From NCBI GenBank assembly GCA_903902325.1, contig CAIUUO010000236.1:1-46366 (forward strand): a DNA stretch of 46,366 bases, given 5' to 3'. Every line of letters starts with the position of its first letter. The stretch's first letter is position 1. The translations under genes and the position numbers were made by a program. The notes beneath the pieces are model-generated. The model searched no databases. It worked only from the letters and a program-made list of their open reading frames with translations, and was not told the origin of the DNA. This document shows, in pieces, positions 34,501 to 42,521 of this stretch. Source of the DNA: an uncultured Bacteroidia bacterium. Its GTDB lineage: Bacteria > Bacteroidota > Bacteroidia > Bacteroidales > Prolixibacteraceae.

Positions 34501-35055
34501 TATTCAAACACCGGAGGTCAGTCATCCAAATCCACGCCAATCGGCGCTGTGGCCAAGTTCGCAGCTTCCGGTAAGCGTATCAGGAAGAAAGACCTGGGCG
34601 TGATCGCAATGAGCTATGGATATGTATACGTGGCACAGGTTGCCATGGGCGCCAATCAGTCCCAGTACCTGAAGACCATCCGTGAAGCGGAGGCTTACCC
34701 GGGTCCATCGCTGATCATCGCTTATTCACCTTGTATTGCCCACGGATTACGTTCAATGGGTCGCACACAGGAAGAGGAAAAGCTGGCAGTCGAATGCGGT
34801 TACTGGCACCTCTACCGTTACAATCCACAATTGGAGGAAGAAGGCAAGAATCCGTTCCAGCTCGATTCGAAAGAGCCCGACTGGAGCAAATTCCAGGTCT
34901 TTCTGAATAGCGAGGTTCGTTACACCGCCCTGAAGAAGTCTTTCCCCAAAGAGGCGGACGAACTCTTCCAGGCTTCAGAGGCAAGTGCAAAATGGAGATA
35001 CCGTTCTTACCTGAGGATGAACCATTCCGACTGGAATGTTGTTGCAGCAGAATAG
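31507..35055 (+). CDS. nifJ: Pyruvate:ferredoxin (flavodoxin) oxidoreductase, single-chain
   Basis: Oxidises pyruvate with CoA to acetyl-CoA and CO2, reducing ferredoxin; a central enzyme of anaerobic metabolism. Its 1182 aa contain all domains in one chain: the N-terminal pyrimidine-binding domain (YPITPSSTMAEVVDEW), the gamma domain, two [4Fe-4S] clusters (C692, C695, C698, C702 and C748, C751, C754, C758), and the TPP-binding domain with GDGW (967-970) and DTEVYSNTGGQSSKST. The proximal cluster cysteines (FSGACAGCGE) are also present. The protein is intact. Confidence 0.97.
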   Translation: MSKEKKFITCDGNYAASYISYMFSEVACIYPITPSSTMAEVVDEWAANGRKNIFGQKMRITEMQSEGGAAGAVHGSLQSGALTTTYTASQGLLLMIPNMYKIAGELLPTVFHVSARALAGHALSIFGDHSDVYACRQTGFAMLASGSVQETMDLSGVAHLATLKTRVPFLNFFDGFRTSHEIQKIEAMNQEKIAALIDQDSLQDFRNRALNPEHPFTRGTAQNPDIFFQAKEACNPFYDAVPDVVESYMQEITKITGREYHPFTYYGAKDAENVVVAMGSVTETIREVIDYLNAQGNKYGLVSVHLYRPFATKYFFNVMPSSVKKITVLDRTKEPGANGEPLYLDVRDAFYGKENCPIIVGGRYGLGSKDVTPSQIIAVYKNMEMKEPKGKFTIGIVDDVTFTSLPLLPEIKVSADDIYEAKFYGLGSDGTVGANKNSIKIIGSATDKYCQAYFAYDSKKSGGFTASHLRFGDSPIRSTYLITTPDFVACHVQAYIHLYDVLKGLKKGGSFLLNTIWEEDEVKRRLPNSMKKFLAENEIKFYTINGTKLAVDLGLGNRTNTIMQAAFFKITNVIPFDLAVEQMKKAIVKSYGMKGEQIVNMNFSAVDAGGNNVVKIEVPAEWAKLTAEAEVVDMDRPDFIRRAVDVINAQKGDDLPVSIFKGIEDGTFPAGTTAYEKRGIAVDVPEWIDDNCIQCNQCSYVCPHAAIRPFLISEEEMAKLPEGTTGVKANGKQYAGLTFRIQVSPYDCTGCGNCADVCPSKEKALVMKPLESQEAQSPRWNAIDKFVTYKDKLAEKDKNIKNSQFAQPLFEFSGACAGCGETPYIKLITQLFGERMMVANATGCSSIYGGSAPATSYTANKESGHGPAWANSLFEDNAEYGFGMNEGVNFSRDRIADIMKSAMEAGVSAAETEAFNEWIENREDAAGSETATAKVLAAVSGKSEKYAMELVSLKQYMIKKSVWIFGGDGWAYDIGYGGLDHVLASGQNVNILVLDTEVYSNTGGQSSKSTPIGAVAKFAASGKRIRKKDLGVIAMSYGYVYVAQVAMGANQSQYLKTIREAEAYPGPSLIIAYSPCIAHGLRSMGRTQEEEKLAVECGYWHLYRYNPQLEEEGKNPFQLDSKEPDWSKFQVFLNSEVRYTALKKSFPKEADELFQASEASAKWRYRSYLRMNHSDWNVVAAE

Positions 35056-35110
35056 TTTCCATTCTATTTGATATTAAGAAGGCGCGAGAGAGATCAGCGC
35101 CTTTTTTTTG

Positions 35111-35198
35111 GACTGGGACGACTGGGACGACTGGGACGACTGGGATGACTGGGACGACTAGGATGACTGGGACGACTGGGATGAGAGGTTGACTGGAA
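35111..35198 (+). repeat. Array of 9-nt units, forward orientation
   Basis: About nine near-perfect tandem copies of GGGACGACT, with GGGATGACT and AGGATGACT variants, begin a few bases after a run of T following nifJ. It is matched in the opposite orientation at 35656-35740, on the other side of the S23-type gene. The minus-strand frame reading VVPVIPVV is an artefact of the 9-nt period. Confidence 0.85.
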
Positions 35199-35280
35199 AG
35201 GGGATTATTTGGAATTGTCAATAAAATTCGTTATATTTATTGTAGTTGGCTCCAAATTAGATATTTAATTCATAGATATC

Positions 35281-35652
35281 ATGAGAATACAATCCCACAA
35301 AGAATTGATTGTTTTCAAATGCGCGTTTGATTTGGCATTACAAATACACCATTTGACAAAAATATTCCCACCAGAAGAAAAATATTCGTTGACTGACCAA
35401 ATTCGACTAAGTTCCCGTTCCGTTGCAGCAAATATTGCTGAAGCCTTTATCAAAAGAAGGTATCCAAAATCATTCGTATCAAAATTACTCGAATGTGAAG
35501 GTGAGGCAGCAGAAACCCAGGTTTGGCTGAATTTTGCAAATGCATTTGGTTATTTGGATGAAAATAGCATGCAAGTTTTGGATCAAAAATATGACCATAT
35601 CCAGGCTCAAATTTTTACTATGATCCAAAGTCCAGAGAAATGGTCAATCTAG
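35281..35652 (+). CDS. Four-helix-bundle protein of the S23 (23S rRNA intervening-sequence) family
   Basis: A 123-aa protein with the family pattern HKELIVFKCAFDLALQIHHL, LTDQIRLSSRSVAANIAEAF and ETQVWLNFANAFGYL. Members form a pentameric four-helix bundle. They are found inside rRNA intervening sequences, as accessory proteins of diversity-generating retroelements and as stand-alone genes of unknown function. No reverse transcriptase or rRNA gene is in the window, so this is a stand-alone case. The gene is bracketed by two arrays of the same 9-nt unit in opposite orientations. Its A+T-rich sequence differs from the neighbouring nifJ. Confidence 0.87.
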   Translation: MRIQSHKELIVFKCAFDLALQIHHLTKIFPPEEKYSLTDQIRLSSRSVAANIAEAFIKRRYPKSFVSKLLECEGEAAETQVWLNFANAFGYLDENSMQVLDQKYDHIQAQIFTMIQSPEKWSI

Positions 35653-35655
35653 GCG

Positions 35656-35740
35656 ATCGTCCCAGTCATCCTAGTCGTCCTAGTCATCCTAGTCGTCCTA
35701 GTCATCCTAGTCGTCCCAGTCATCCTAGTCGTCCTAGTCT
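35656..35740 (-). repeat. Array of 9-nt units, reverse orientation
   Basis: Tandem AGTCGTCCT and AGTCATCCT units (reverse complement AGGACGACT, AGGATGACT), about nine copies. It begins a few bases after the S23-type stop codon and ends at the stop of queA. Together with 35111-35198 it forms an inverted pair around the small gene. Confidence 0.85.
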
Positions 35741-36955
35741 TTACCACAAATACAAATTAGCGTCCCCATAGCTCAGAAACCGGTATCCTTCTGCCAGCGC
35801 ATGTGCGTAAACCCTTTTCCACTCATCGCCAAGGATGGCAGAGATCAACAGCAGCAGGGTACTTTGAGGCTGGTGAAAATTAGTGACAAGACCGCCGATG
35901 ATCCGAAACTGGTAGCCAGGTAGGATCATGATGCGGGTAGCTGTTTCCAATGTTTGGCGATCCTTGTTCTTCAACCAGTCGAGTATGGTTGTCAATGCCA
36001 TTTTTGCTTCAATTTTGCCATTGGGATCCTGGTAAGGCTCCCATTGATTGACTGTTAATTGATCCGGCTCTATGTCTGGATTACGAATGATTTTGCATCC
36101 GATCCAATAGAGGCTCTCAAGGGTCCGGACTGAAGTTGTTCCGACGGCGATTACCCTTCCCGGATGGGAGATTAGCCGAGCGATCGTGGACTTGCTGACG
36201 GAGAAGAACTCTGTATGCATCTGGTGTTCCCCAACAGTATCGGTTTTAACAGGTTGAAAAGTTCCGGCCCCCACATGAAGGGTGAGTTCTTCGCAGTTTA
36301 TTTGCCTGTTTGCCAGTGATTTGAATATGCCTTTAGTGAAATGCAATCCCGCGGTGGGAGCCGCCACTGAGCCTTTTATTTTGGAGTAGACTGTTTGGTA
36401 TACAGTTAGATCGATCTCCTCTGAGTCTCGATGGAGATAGGGTGGTATGGGAATTTTCCCGGCAGCTTCCAGTATCTCAGAAAATGTAAAATGTTTATTG
36501 TCCCAAGTGAATTCAATCTCAAAGCCTCCTTCCAATTCTCCCAGCATTTCAGCACAGAAATCAATTTTTTGACCTTCAAGGCATAAATTCAATTTCAACA
36601 TTTCACCTTTCCATCTTTTCCTGTTCCCAACGATGCATTTCCAACGACAGGCGGAGGTTTGGGCAAAGGAATAAATATAGTCGTGTGGAACAGTTGGCTC
36701 CAGGCAGAAAACCTCGATGATGGCACCTGTGGATTTCACGAAATGGAGCCTTGCCCTGATTACCCTGGTATTGTTAAAAACCAGCATCGATTCTTCGGGC
36801 AGTAATCCCGGTAGGTCCGAAAATGTATGATCGGCTATTTCACCTTTATCCCATACAAGCAATTTGGATTGATCGCGTTCGCTCAATGGATATTTTGCCA
36901 CGGAAGCATCCGGCAAAACATAATTGAACTCAAGAATGGAGAGGGAGGGGATCAT
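35741..36955 (-). CDS. queA: S-adenosylmethionine:tRNA ribosyltransferase-isomerase
   Basis: Adds the ribosyl moiety of SAM to preQ1 in tRNA, the penultimate route to queuosine. Recognised by the blocks PEESMLVFNNTRVIRARL, GSVAAPTAGLHFT and HVGAGTFQPVKTD, and the C-terminal TNFHQPQSTLLLLISA. At 404 aa it is longer than the 340-355 aa of most family members. It reads toward the S23-type gene, and its stop codon abuts the repeat array. Confidence 0.94.
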   Translation of the reverse strand: MIPSLSILEFNYVLPDASVAKYPLSERDQSKLLVWDKGEIADHTFSDLPGLLPEESMLVFNNTRVIRARLHFVKSTGAIIEVFCLEPTVPHDYIYSFAQTSACRWKCIVGNRKRWKGEMLKLNLCLEGQKIDFCAEMLGELEGGFEIEFTWDNKHFTFSEILEAAGKIPIPPYLHRDSEEIDLTVYQTVYSKIKGSVAAPTAGLHFTKGIFKSLANRQINCEELTLHVGAGTFQPVKTDTVGEHQMHTEFFSVSKSTIARLISHPGRVIAVGTTSVRTLESLYWIGCKIIRNPDIEPDQLTVNQWEPYQDPNGKIEAKMALTTILDWLKNKDRQTLETATRIMILPGYQFRIIGGLVTNFHQPQSTLLLLISAILGDEWKRVYAHALAEGYRFLSYGDANLYLW

Positions 36956-37030
36956 GGAAATTCATTAATTCGACTGAGTAAAAAACTTTTTGATACTGAC
37001 GGTTATCCATCAGCATCAAAAAGAAAAAAA

Positions 37031-37400
37031 CGCAGACCTGTAAGCCGGGTTCTGTTTTGCATTCTGTCATTGATCTGGGACGAATGTCACCATCCGCCTC
37101 TTGCAGCCTACCCCCTGCAAGGATGGCTCCGGAGAGCCGTTCGGGAGCGGGCAGCTCCCTTCCTTTCGGACTTGCAGTATATTTGGCCTTACAACCCATG
37201 ACGTGTACGGCTGACTGCGTCACCACAATCACCGGTGGGCTCTTACCCCGCCTTTTCACCCTTATCCCGACCAGAAGCCGGGACGGTTATTTTCTGTTAC
37301 ACGACTGCAGGTTTTCACCCGCCTTCCCGTTAGGAAACATGGCGCCCTGTGTTGCCCGGACTTTCCTCCCTGCTATGCAAGGCGACAGAACGGTCTGCGC
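37031..37400 (-). ncRNA. rnpB: RNase P RNA (class A)
   Basis: The minus strand starts GCGCAGACCG and ends CAGGTCTGCG, which pair as stem P1. About 60 nt inside is the hallmark GGAGGAAAGTCCGGGC, and near the 3' end is AGAACCCGGCTTACAGG; these form the conserved catalytic core. The length of about 370 nt is normal. The RNA is the catalytic part of the enzyme that matures tRNA 5' ends; rnpA is not in the window. The open frames here are not genes. Confidence 0.95.
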
Positions 37401-37404
37401 AGCG

Positions 37405-37412
37405 CAAAGGTA
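37405..37412 (-). promoter_or_regulatory. Candidate -7 element of rnpB
   Basis: TACCTTTG (minus strand, 37412-37405) matches TAnnTTTG and ends five bases before the first base of P1, the expected spacing for a transcript that starts at the mature end. Confidence 0.55.
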
Positions 37413-37433
37413 AGGATTTTATTAGAGAATATT

Positions 37434-37680
37434 GACTGGGACGACTGGGATGACTGGGACGACTAGGATGACTTGGTAGAGGGGATGACAAGGTTAAACC
37501 GAATGAGGGGGAGAAGGGGCGAGTGGGTGAGGGGGCGAACTCAACTCCAAGGACTCGAGCAAGGACAATATTTTTGGAATTTTAATCATTTTAGAAATTT
37601 TCCAGGGTGGCAGTCTCCCCCTCGCCCCCTCGTCTTGGCTTCCACTCGTCCTAGTCGTCCCCTCGCCCCCTCCTTCTTCG
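37434..37680. repeat. Facing 9-nt and GGGGCGA repeats between rnpB and the Smr gene
   Basis: GGGACGACT-type units run forward at 37434-37490, followed by GAGGGGGAGAAGGGGCGA text (37505-37540). At 37612-37680 come the opposite strands of both: CCCCCTCGCCCCCTCGTC and CACTCGTCCTAGTCGTCCCC. The two halves are thus an inverted pair around about 70 bp of ordinary sequence. Confidence 0.75.
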
Positions 37681-38763
37681 TCACTTCCTCAGCACAGCCA
37701 TCGTGGCACCGAACCCATACTCCCTGAAGGAGGCATCCTGGAATGGATAGCGGGCATATTTGCGCTGTAGTTCGCGACGAAGTTCATTTTTGAGGACGCC
37801 ATCTCCGACACCGTGGATGAAAACAATCTTCTTCACCCCGGTAGCAATGGCATTGTCCATCTCTTTCCGGAAGGTGTTGAGTTGAAGCTTGAGCATATCG
37901 GCATTGGAAAGACCGCTGGTGTCATCAATCAATTCGTTGATGTGCAGGTCGATTTCTACCAGGTCTGACTTTGGAATTTCAACTGCAATTTGTTTCTTGG
38001 GTTCCTTGGTGAGGGTAACCTGCTGAAAGTCCTTTTCGGTGAGTTTGTCCAGTTCTGCCCGGAGAGGGTGTTCAGCCAGACGAATCAAAAGTGCCGGAGT
38101 ATTGAAGTAATTATTTTTCACAAATGAGGAAGCCTTGAAAAATTTAATGGGAGAGATCCGGATCTCTTTTTGGACCGGTTCTTCCAGCTGCGTTCCATTC
38201 TTTCTGAAAAAGAGGAGCTGAAAGCAGTATTCAGGCAGTTCAGCCATTGCTTTTGGCTGGATGCTTTCGAGTTCAACCTTCGTATTTGGCTCAAGCATTC
38301 CGGCATCTGCAGTCGTATACTGATTTGCCATTTTGGTTGCAAAATGGTAAATCAGGGTGTAATTACAGTCATTCACCAGATAGAGCAGAATCTTGCCTTC
38401 CGGCGGATTGCCCGGATTATCGGGCAGGGCTGCGAAGATGAATTCGGGGAAATCGTTACCCTTGTGCTGGTTGATTTCCTTGAAGCCGTTTCGTTTTATT
38501 TCAGGATATTGATCATTGGGGTTCTGACCGACAGATGATGGGGTGATGGGGCGAGGGGGCGAAGGGGTGAAGGGGCGACCTGAAGATGAACGGGGAAGAT
38601 CGGGTTCTATAACCACAAGATTTTTAATGTAGGTAGGAATCTCGAAGCCATCCTTCGTTTCAACGCTTACCAAATCCTTGGAGAGTATCGCAGTAACGCG
38701 GCCTCCGCCGACTTCATTCATAAAGCGAACCTGATCGCCGATTTTTATTGTTGTTGCTGACAT
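37681..38763 (-). CDS. DUF2027 and Smr domain protein
   Basis: A 360-aa cytoplasmic protein. The N-terminal 55 residues (IKIGDQVRFMNEVGGGRVTAI) form a small SH3-like domain. A disordered linker rich in P, S and R follows (about 56-85). The middle DUF2027 part begins near DFPEFIFAALPDN. The C-terminal Smr domain has VEIDLHINEL and the HGVGDGVLKNELRREL motif (the HGxG loop), as in MutS2-type DNA/RNA nicking domains. The nucleic-acid target is unknown. The linker's DNA (38538-38583) is made of GGGGCGA units identical in style to the intergenic repeats next door. Confidence 0.85.
   Translation of the reverse strand: MSATTIKIGDQVRFMNEVGGGRVTAILSKDLVSVETKDGFEIPTYIKNLVVIEPDLPRSSSGRPFTPSPPRPITPSSVGQNPNDQYPEIKRNGFKEINQHKGNDFPEFIFAALPDNPGNPPEGKILLYLVNDCNYTLIYHFATKMANQYTTADAGMLEPNTKVELESIQPKAMAELPEYCFQLLFFRKNGTQLEEPVQKEIRISPIKFFKASSFVKNNYFNTPALLIRLAEHPLRAELDKLTEKDFQQVTLTKEPKKQIAVEIPKSDLVEIDLHINELIDDTSGLSNADMLKLQLNTFRKEMDNAIATGVKKIVFIHGVGDGVLKNELRRELQRKYARYPFQDASFREYGFGATMAVLRK
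38538..38583 (-). repeat. GGGGCGA-type repeat inside the coding linker of the Smr protein
   Basis: GATGGGGCGAGGGGGCGAAG, followed by GGGTGAAGGGGCGACC, lies within codons for the Pro/Ser-rich linker. The same text occurs in the spacers at 37505-37540 and 31093-31107. It keeps the frame. Confidence 0.7.
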
Positions 38764-38863
38764 ATTAATCTTGTTGGTTTAATTTTGAGTTAACCATTGG
38801 CTATTAGCTTTTGGCTGTTAGCTTTTAGATTATTTTAATACGGGTTACGTGTTGCAAGTTAGG

Positions 38864-39301
38864 CTAAATATAAACTTCAGCACTTTCCCTTTTAGTCTTT
38901 AAATTTTTTCCCATTCCCATTCTTCCCATTTTTTTTGAAAAGAATAAAAACAAAACTGTTCCGAATATGACTCCCAGACTATTTGCCAGGATATCGAACC
39001 ATTCAAAGGATCGCCCCCACTTCATTTCAAACTGGAAAATCTCCATCAGAATGCCAAAAATTACGATAATCAGAACAATCAGTGGAACACGAACATGGTT
39101 TTTCTCTGCATTAAAAGTCCAGCAGGCAAGGATCGTAAGTCCAAGATACATGCATACATGAACCAATTTGTCCTCCCCTCGAAACTGGAAGTCAGGCACG
39201 AGTCTTTCCGGCATCAGCTCAAGAAAAGCAACTACGGAAAGGTAGGCCAAGGATAGAATAAACCGCTTCCATTGGCTGAGAGAAAAGAAAAATCTGATCA
39301 T
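38864..39301 (-). CDS. VanZ-like membrane protein
   Basis: A 145-aa protein with about four hydrophobic helices and the VanZ family pattern DKLVHVCMYLGLTILACW and LMEIFQFEMKWGRSFEWFDILANSLG. Homologues occur with teicoplanin resistance and in many unrelated settings, so no resistance role is inferred. It lies downstream of the polysaccharide cluster and ahead of the Smr gene on the same strand. A -7 like element (TATCTTTG, minus 39313-39306) sits five bases before the start codon, so any transcript from it would be nearly leaderless. Confidence 0.82.
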   Translation of the reverse strand: MIRFFFSLSQWKRFILSLAYLSVVAFLELMPERLVPDFQFRGEDKLVHVCMYLGLTILACWTFNAEKNHVRVPLIVLIIVIFGILMEIFQFEMKWGRSFEWFDILANSLGVIFGTVLFLFFSKKMGRMGMGKNLKTKRESAEVYI

Positions 39302-39471
39302 AGCGCAAAGATACCTTAAATGAAATCATCAGAATACAATACGGGCAATTCGTCGTTATGTTTAAATAAAATACCTCATTGAACAGTTTGGATGGAAGCG
39401 AAGGTTTAATTTTACCATGGTAAAAGTTTCAAACAAGGTACAAATGCGCAGCATCTTTTTGATCCCGGGAA

Positions 39472-40419
39472 TCAGATAAAATATGACTTCGCGAACGGAT
39501 GGGAGTTCTCATTTAATCCTGTTGGCTCACTATTCCTTATCACATTTACAATCTGAATAGACCGGAGGGCGTCAGAAGGACGATATCCGTTTCCACCCAG
39601 AATGTGCCTGTAGCTTTCCGTGTGGAGATCTGTGAACCCGTCGCTGAACTCGATTTCTTCACCATTCATTTTCATCGAGCGGTAAGTCCGTTTGCCGGAT
39701 GCTTTCAATTCTTGTGGCAGAGTATCGATGTTGATACTCAGGAAATACCTGACACGGGCTTTCCTGAATTCAAGAAAACCTGATACACAATCTTCTTTTG
39801 AAAGGTGCACGGTGTTTTCTTTCACCTCTCCAAAAATCCAGGAAAGCATGTCGTAAAAATGAACCCCAATGTTGGTGGCCAATCCGCCACTCTTCGAAAC
39901 TTCTCCTTTCCAGCTCGTGAAATACCAGTTTCCCCTGGAGGTGATATAGGTCAGGTCCAGATCATAAACTTTATCGGCTGGACTTTCTTCCACCCTTTTT
40001 TTCAGCGCGATGATGGCGGGATGCAGTCTAAGTTGGAAGATATTAAATACGCTTTTCCCCGACTCCTTTTCAAGTTTTTCCAAAGGTGCAATACTCTCAG
40101 GATTCAGTACCAAAGGCTTTTCACAAATAACATTGGCCCCGATCCTCAGTCCGAAGCGGACATGCGCATCATGGAGGTAATTGGGAGAGCACACTACCAC
40201 ATAATCAATTTGCCCGGGATTCCCCTTCAGGGATTCTGCATGGCATTCGAAACGTTCAAATTCGGTAAAAAAATGGCAATCCGGGAAATAGCTGTCAAGA
40301 ATCCCGACCGAGTCGAAAGGATCAAGGGCCGCAACCAGGTTGTTGCCTGTTTCCTTGATGGCCTTCAGGTGGCGGGGTGCAATAAAACCGGAGGCGCCTA
40401 TTAGTGCGAAGTTTAGCAT
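39472..40419 (-). CDS. Gfo/Idh/MocA oxidoreductase, WbpB/WlbA-like
   Basis: NAD-dependent sugar dehydrogenase, 315 aa. It has an N-terminal Rossmann motif (FALIGASGFIAPRHLKAI), the EKP motif in ANVICEKPLVLNPE, and a C-terminal GFO domain with GGLATNIGVHFYDML. The start and ending (PSDALRSIQIVNVIR) are those of WbpB/WlbA, which oxidises C3 of UDP-GlcNAc uronic acid to the 3-keto sugar. Its neighbours wbpE-, wbpA- and wbpD-like genes complete this route, which supports the specific call. Confidence 0.86.
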   Translation of the reverse strand: MLNFALIGASGFIAPRHLKAIKETGNNLVAALDPFDSVGILDSYFPDCHFFTEFERFECHAESLKGNPGQIDYVVVCSPNYLHDAHVRFGLRIGANVICEKPLVLNPESIAPLEKLEKESGKSVFNIFQLRLHPAIIALKKRVEESPADKVYDLDLTYITSRGNWYFTSWKGEVSKSGGLATNIGVHFYDMLSWIFGEVKENTVHLSKEDCVSGFLEFRKARVRYFLSINIDTLPQELKASGKRTYRSMKMNGEEIEFSDGFTDLHTESYRHILGGNGYRPSDALRSIQIVNVIRNSEPTGLNENSHPFAKSYFI

Positions 40420-40507
40420 GTTTTTTTTCAGTAATACATTAATAAATTTAGACCAATGGCACCGGATAAAGATGAATCTGTTCTCCTCATCTCACCCTCA
40501 CATTTTC

Positions 40508-41083
40508 TCATTGTCTTTTTCTGACGGCACCGTTTCTCAGTTCGTATTCCTCCCCACTTTCGGGGCAGGTTGCGAATCCTTTGTCGTTGAAATGAAGTCG
40601 AATTCCGTATTCAGAAATCCAGCCAATCTGGATCGCAGGATTGCCGACAACGAGGGCATAGGGATCAACGGTTTTGGTTACAACAGCGCCAGCTCCCACA
40701 AAAGCATATTCGCCGATATCGTTTCCACAGACAATGGTCGCATTTGCTCCGATGGATGCTCCAAGCTTTACAGTAGTACTGGCATATTCTCCACGTCGGT
40801 TCACACGGGCGCGTGGGTTGATGACATTGGTGAATACACAGGAAGGCCCCAGGAATACATCGTCCTCACAGATTACACCCGTGTAAAGTGAGACATTGTT
40901 CTGGACCTTGACATTGTTGCCGATTATGACCCCGGGCGATATGACAACGTTCTGGCCGATGTTGCAATTTTCACCGATGACAGCTCCTGTCATGATGTGT
41001 GAAAAGTGCCAGATCTTTGTTCCGGAACCAATGGTACAACCGGGATCGATTACCGTAGTCGAATCAGACAAATAATTTGGCAT
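40508..41083 (-). CDS. Acyltransferase with left-handed beta-helix, WbpD/WlbB-like
   Basis: A 191-aa N-acetyltransferase of the hexapeptide-repeat type. Isoleucine-rich hexapeptides run from about residue 12 to 145 ([48 protein letters not shown]). The expected reaction is acetyl-CoA-dependent N-acetylation of the 3-amino group of UDP-GlcNAc3NA. Its genomic partners make this more likely than other sugar acetyltransferases. The catalytic histidine (KIWHFSHIM) is in the usual place. Confidence 0.87.
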   Translation of the reverse strand: MPNYLSDSTTVIDPGCTIGSGTKIWHFSHIMTGAVIGENCNIGQNVVISPGVIIGNNVKVQNNVSLYTGVICEDDVFLGPSCVFTNVINPRARVNRRGEYASTTVKLGASIGANATIVCGNDIGEYAFVGAGAVVTKTVDPYALVVGNPAIQIGWISEYGIRLHFNDKGFATCPESGEEYELRNGAVRKRQ

Positions 41084-41108
41084 CAGGGTTGAAGGGTTTG
41101 AAATGTTT

Positions 41109-42410
41109 TTATAGCTTATATACTTTATTCGAACTGATTTTCACTGCATTGCGCAAATCGACAACCAGTTGTGAATTTGTAAGTATCCAATCCACATCAA
41201 AGGCAGAATGGTTGGTGGCGATCACGACACAATCCGATTTCTGTAGCAATCCGGCGGTTAGTTCTTCTGATTTGAATTTTCTGTTTAGGGGAGTACTCAG
41301 TTCGTCGATAAAGGGATCATGGTAATAAATGATCGCTCCTTTTTGGGCAACTTCATCCATGATCTTTAGCGCTGGTGATTCGCGTTCATCGTCTATATCA
41401 GGTTTGTAAGCCACCCCCATGAACAGAATTCGGCTTCCGTTGATGGATTTTTTATGTTTGTTCAGCGCAGAAGAGATCTTCAGGGTCATCCGGTGAGGCA
41501 TCATCATGTTGATATGCCCGGCCGTATTGATCATGGAAAGGTCGAAGTTGAATTTTTTGGCGATGTACTCGAGGTAAAACGGATCAAGCGGGATACAGTG
41601 TCCGCCGATGCCGGGACCAGGATAGAATGGCTGAAATCCGTATGGTTTTGTTTTGGCAGCATCAATTACCTCCCAGATGTCGATTCCCATTTTGCCGCAA
41701 AGCAATGCCATCTCATTGATCAGACTGATATTAACCAACCGGTAGGTATTCTCCAGGATCTTCACCATTTCGGCGACTCTCGGAGAACTTACGGGATAGA
41801 TTTCATCCACGGCTAATTTGTAGATTGCCTGACCGATGGTTAATCCTTTCTCGTCAAGCGCTCCCAGGACTTTGGGTGTGTTGCGCGTGAAATAGGTTTT
41901 GTTGCCCGGATCGACCCTCTCCGGAGAAAAGGCAAGCCAGAATCCTGTTCCTTGCTTCATTCCAGATTCCCTTTCCAGGATGGGCAAAACCACGTCTTCG
42001 GTAGTTGTCGGATAGGTAGTGCTCTCAAGGCAGACGAAAGTTCCTGCTTTCATGTATTTGCCGATTGCATTGCTGGCCGCTTCAATGAAGCTCATGTCGG
42101 GTTTGTGGTAGGGATCAAGCGGAGTGGGGACACAGATCAGGATGGCATCACAACCTGACAGAAGCGAGAAATCACTTGTTGCCTGCAGGGTTTTGTGCTT
42201 AATAGTTTCCTGCCAAAGATCATCCGTGATGTCGGAAATGTAGTTTTCTCCGGCATTGATTTTGGCGATTTTTGAGGATGAAGGATCAAAGCCAATGACA
42301 GAAACGCCTGCTGAGGCAAAAGAGACGGCCAAAGGTAATCCGACATAGCCGAGTCCGACGATACCGACTTGTATGGAGTTATCCGATATTTTATCCAGAA
42401 TTGTTTTCAT
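41109..42410 (-). CDS. UDP-N-acetyl-glucosamine 6-dehydrogenase-like nucleotide sugar dehydrogenase
   Basis: NAD-dependent four-electron oxidation of the C6 hydroxyl of a UDP-sugar. The 433-aa sequence contains the Rossmann motif [15 protein letters not shown], the catalytic cysteine in [14 protein letters not shown] and the C-terminal dehydrogenase domain with [19 protein letters not shown]. The closest comparison is WbpA/WecC, oxidising UDP-GlcNAc. Followed by the acetyltransferase 25 bp downstream. It would supply the substrate for the WbpB-like enzyme. Confidence 0.92.
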   Translation of the reverse strand: MKTILDKISDNSIQVGIVGLGYVGLPLAVSFASAGVSVIGFDPSSSKIAKINAGENYISDITDDLWQETIKHKTLQATSDFSLLSGCDAILICVPTPLDPYHKPDMSFIEAASNAIGKYMKAGTFVCLESTTYPTTTEDVVLPILERESGMKQGTGFWLAFSPERVDPGNKTYFTRNTPKVLGALDEKGLTIGQAIYKLAVDEIYPVSSPRVAEMVKILENTYRLVNISLINEMALLCGKMGIDIWEVIDAAKTKPYGFQPFYPGPGIGGHCIPLDPFYLEYIAKKFNFDLSMINTAGHINMMMPHRMTLKISSALNKHKKSINGSRILFMGVAYKPDIDDERESPALKIMDEVAQKGAIIYYHDPFIDELSTPLNRKFKSEELTAGLLQKSDCVVIATNHSAFDVDWILTNSQLVVDLRNAVKISSNKVYKL

Positions 42411-42521
42411 ATTGGCTAGAGGGGAGACGATTGGACTTGGAGACTGAAAGAACGCATTTCCCCAAAATTACAAAAAAATACTATGTGTTCCCCATAGAAT
42501 TTTCCTGGAGGTTGAGCAGGC

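Noticed and set aside
34715-35221. 168-aa minus-strand reading frame with VVPVIPVV repeats
   Set aside because: It lies opposite the end of nifJ and in the 35111 array; the repeated residues are an artefact of the 9-nt period.
35281-35652. Diversity-generating retroelement, suggested by the four-helix-bundle gene
   Set aside because: No reverse transcriptase and no template/variable repeat pair are seen nearby.
37057-37413. 118-aa and overlapping reading frames
   Set aside because: They lie within RNase P RNA, whose conserved core and P1 pairing are clear.
38864-39301. Glycopeptide resistance from the VanZ-like gene
   Set aside because: No vanHAX or regulatory genes are near, and VanZ-fold proteins are common in unrelated settings.
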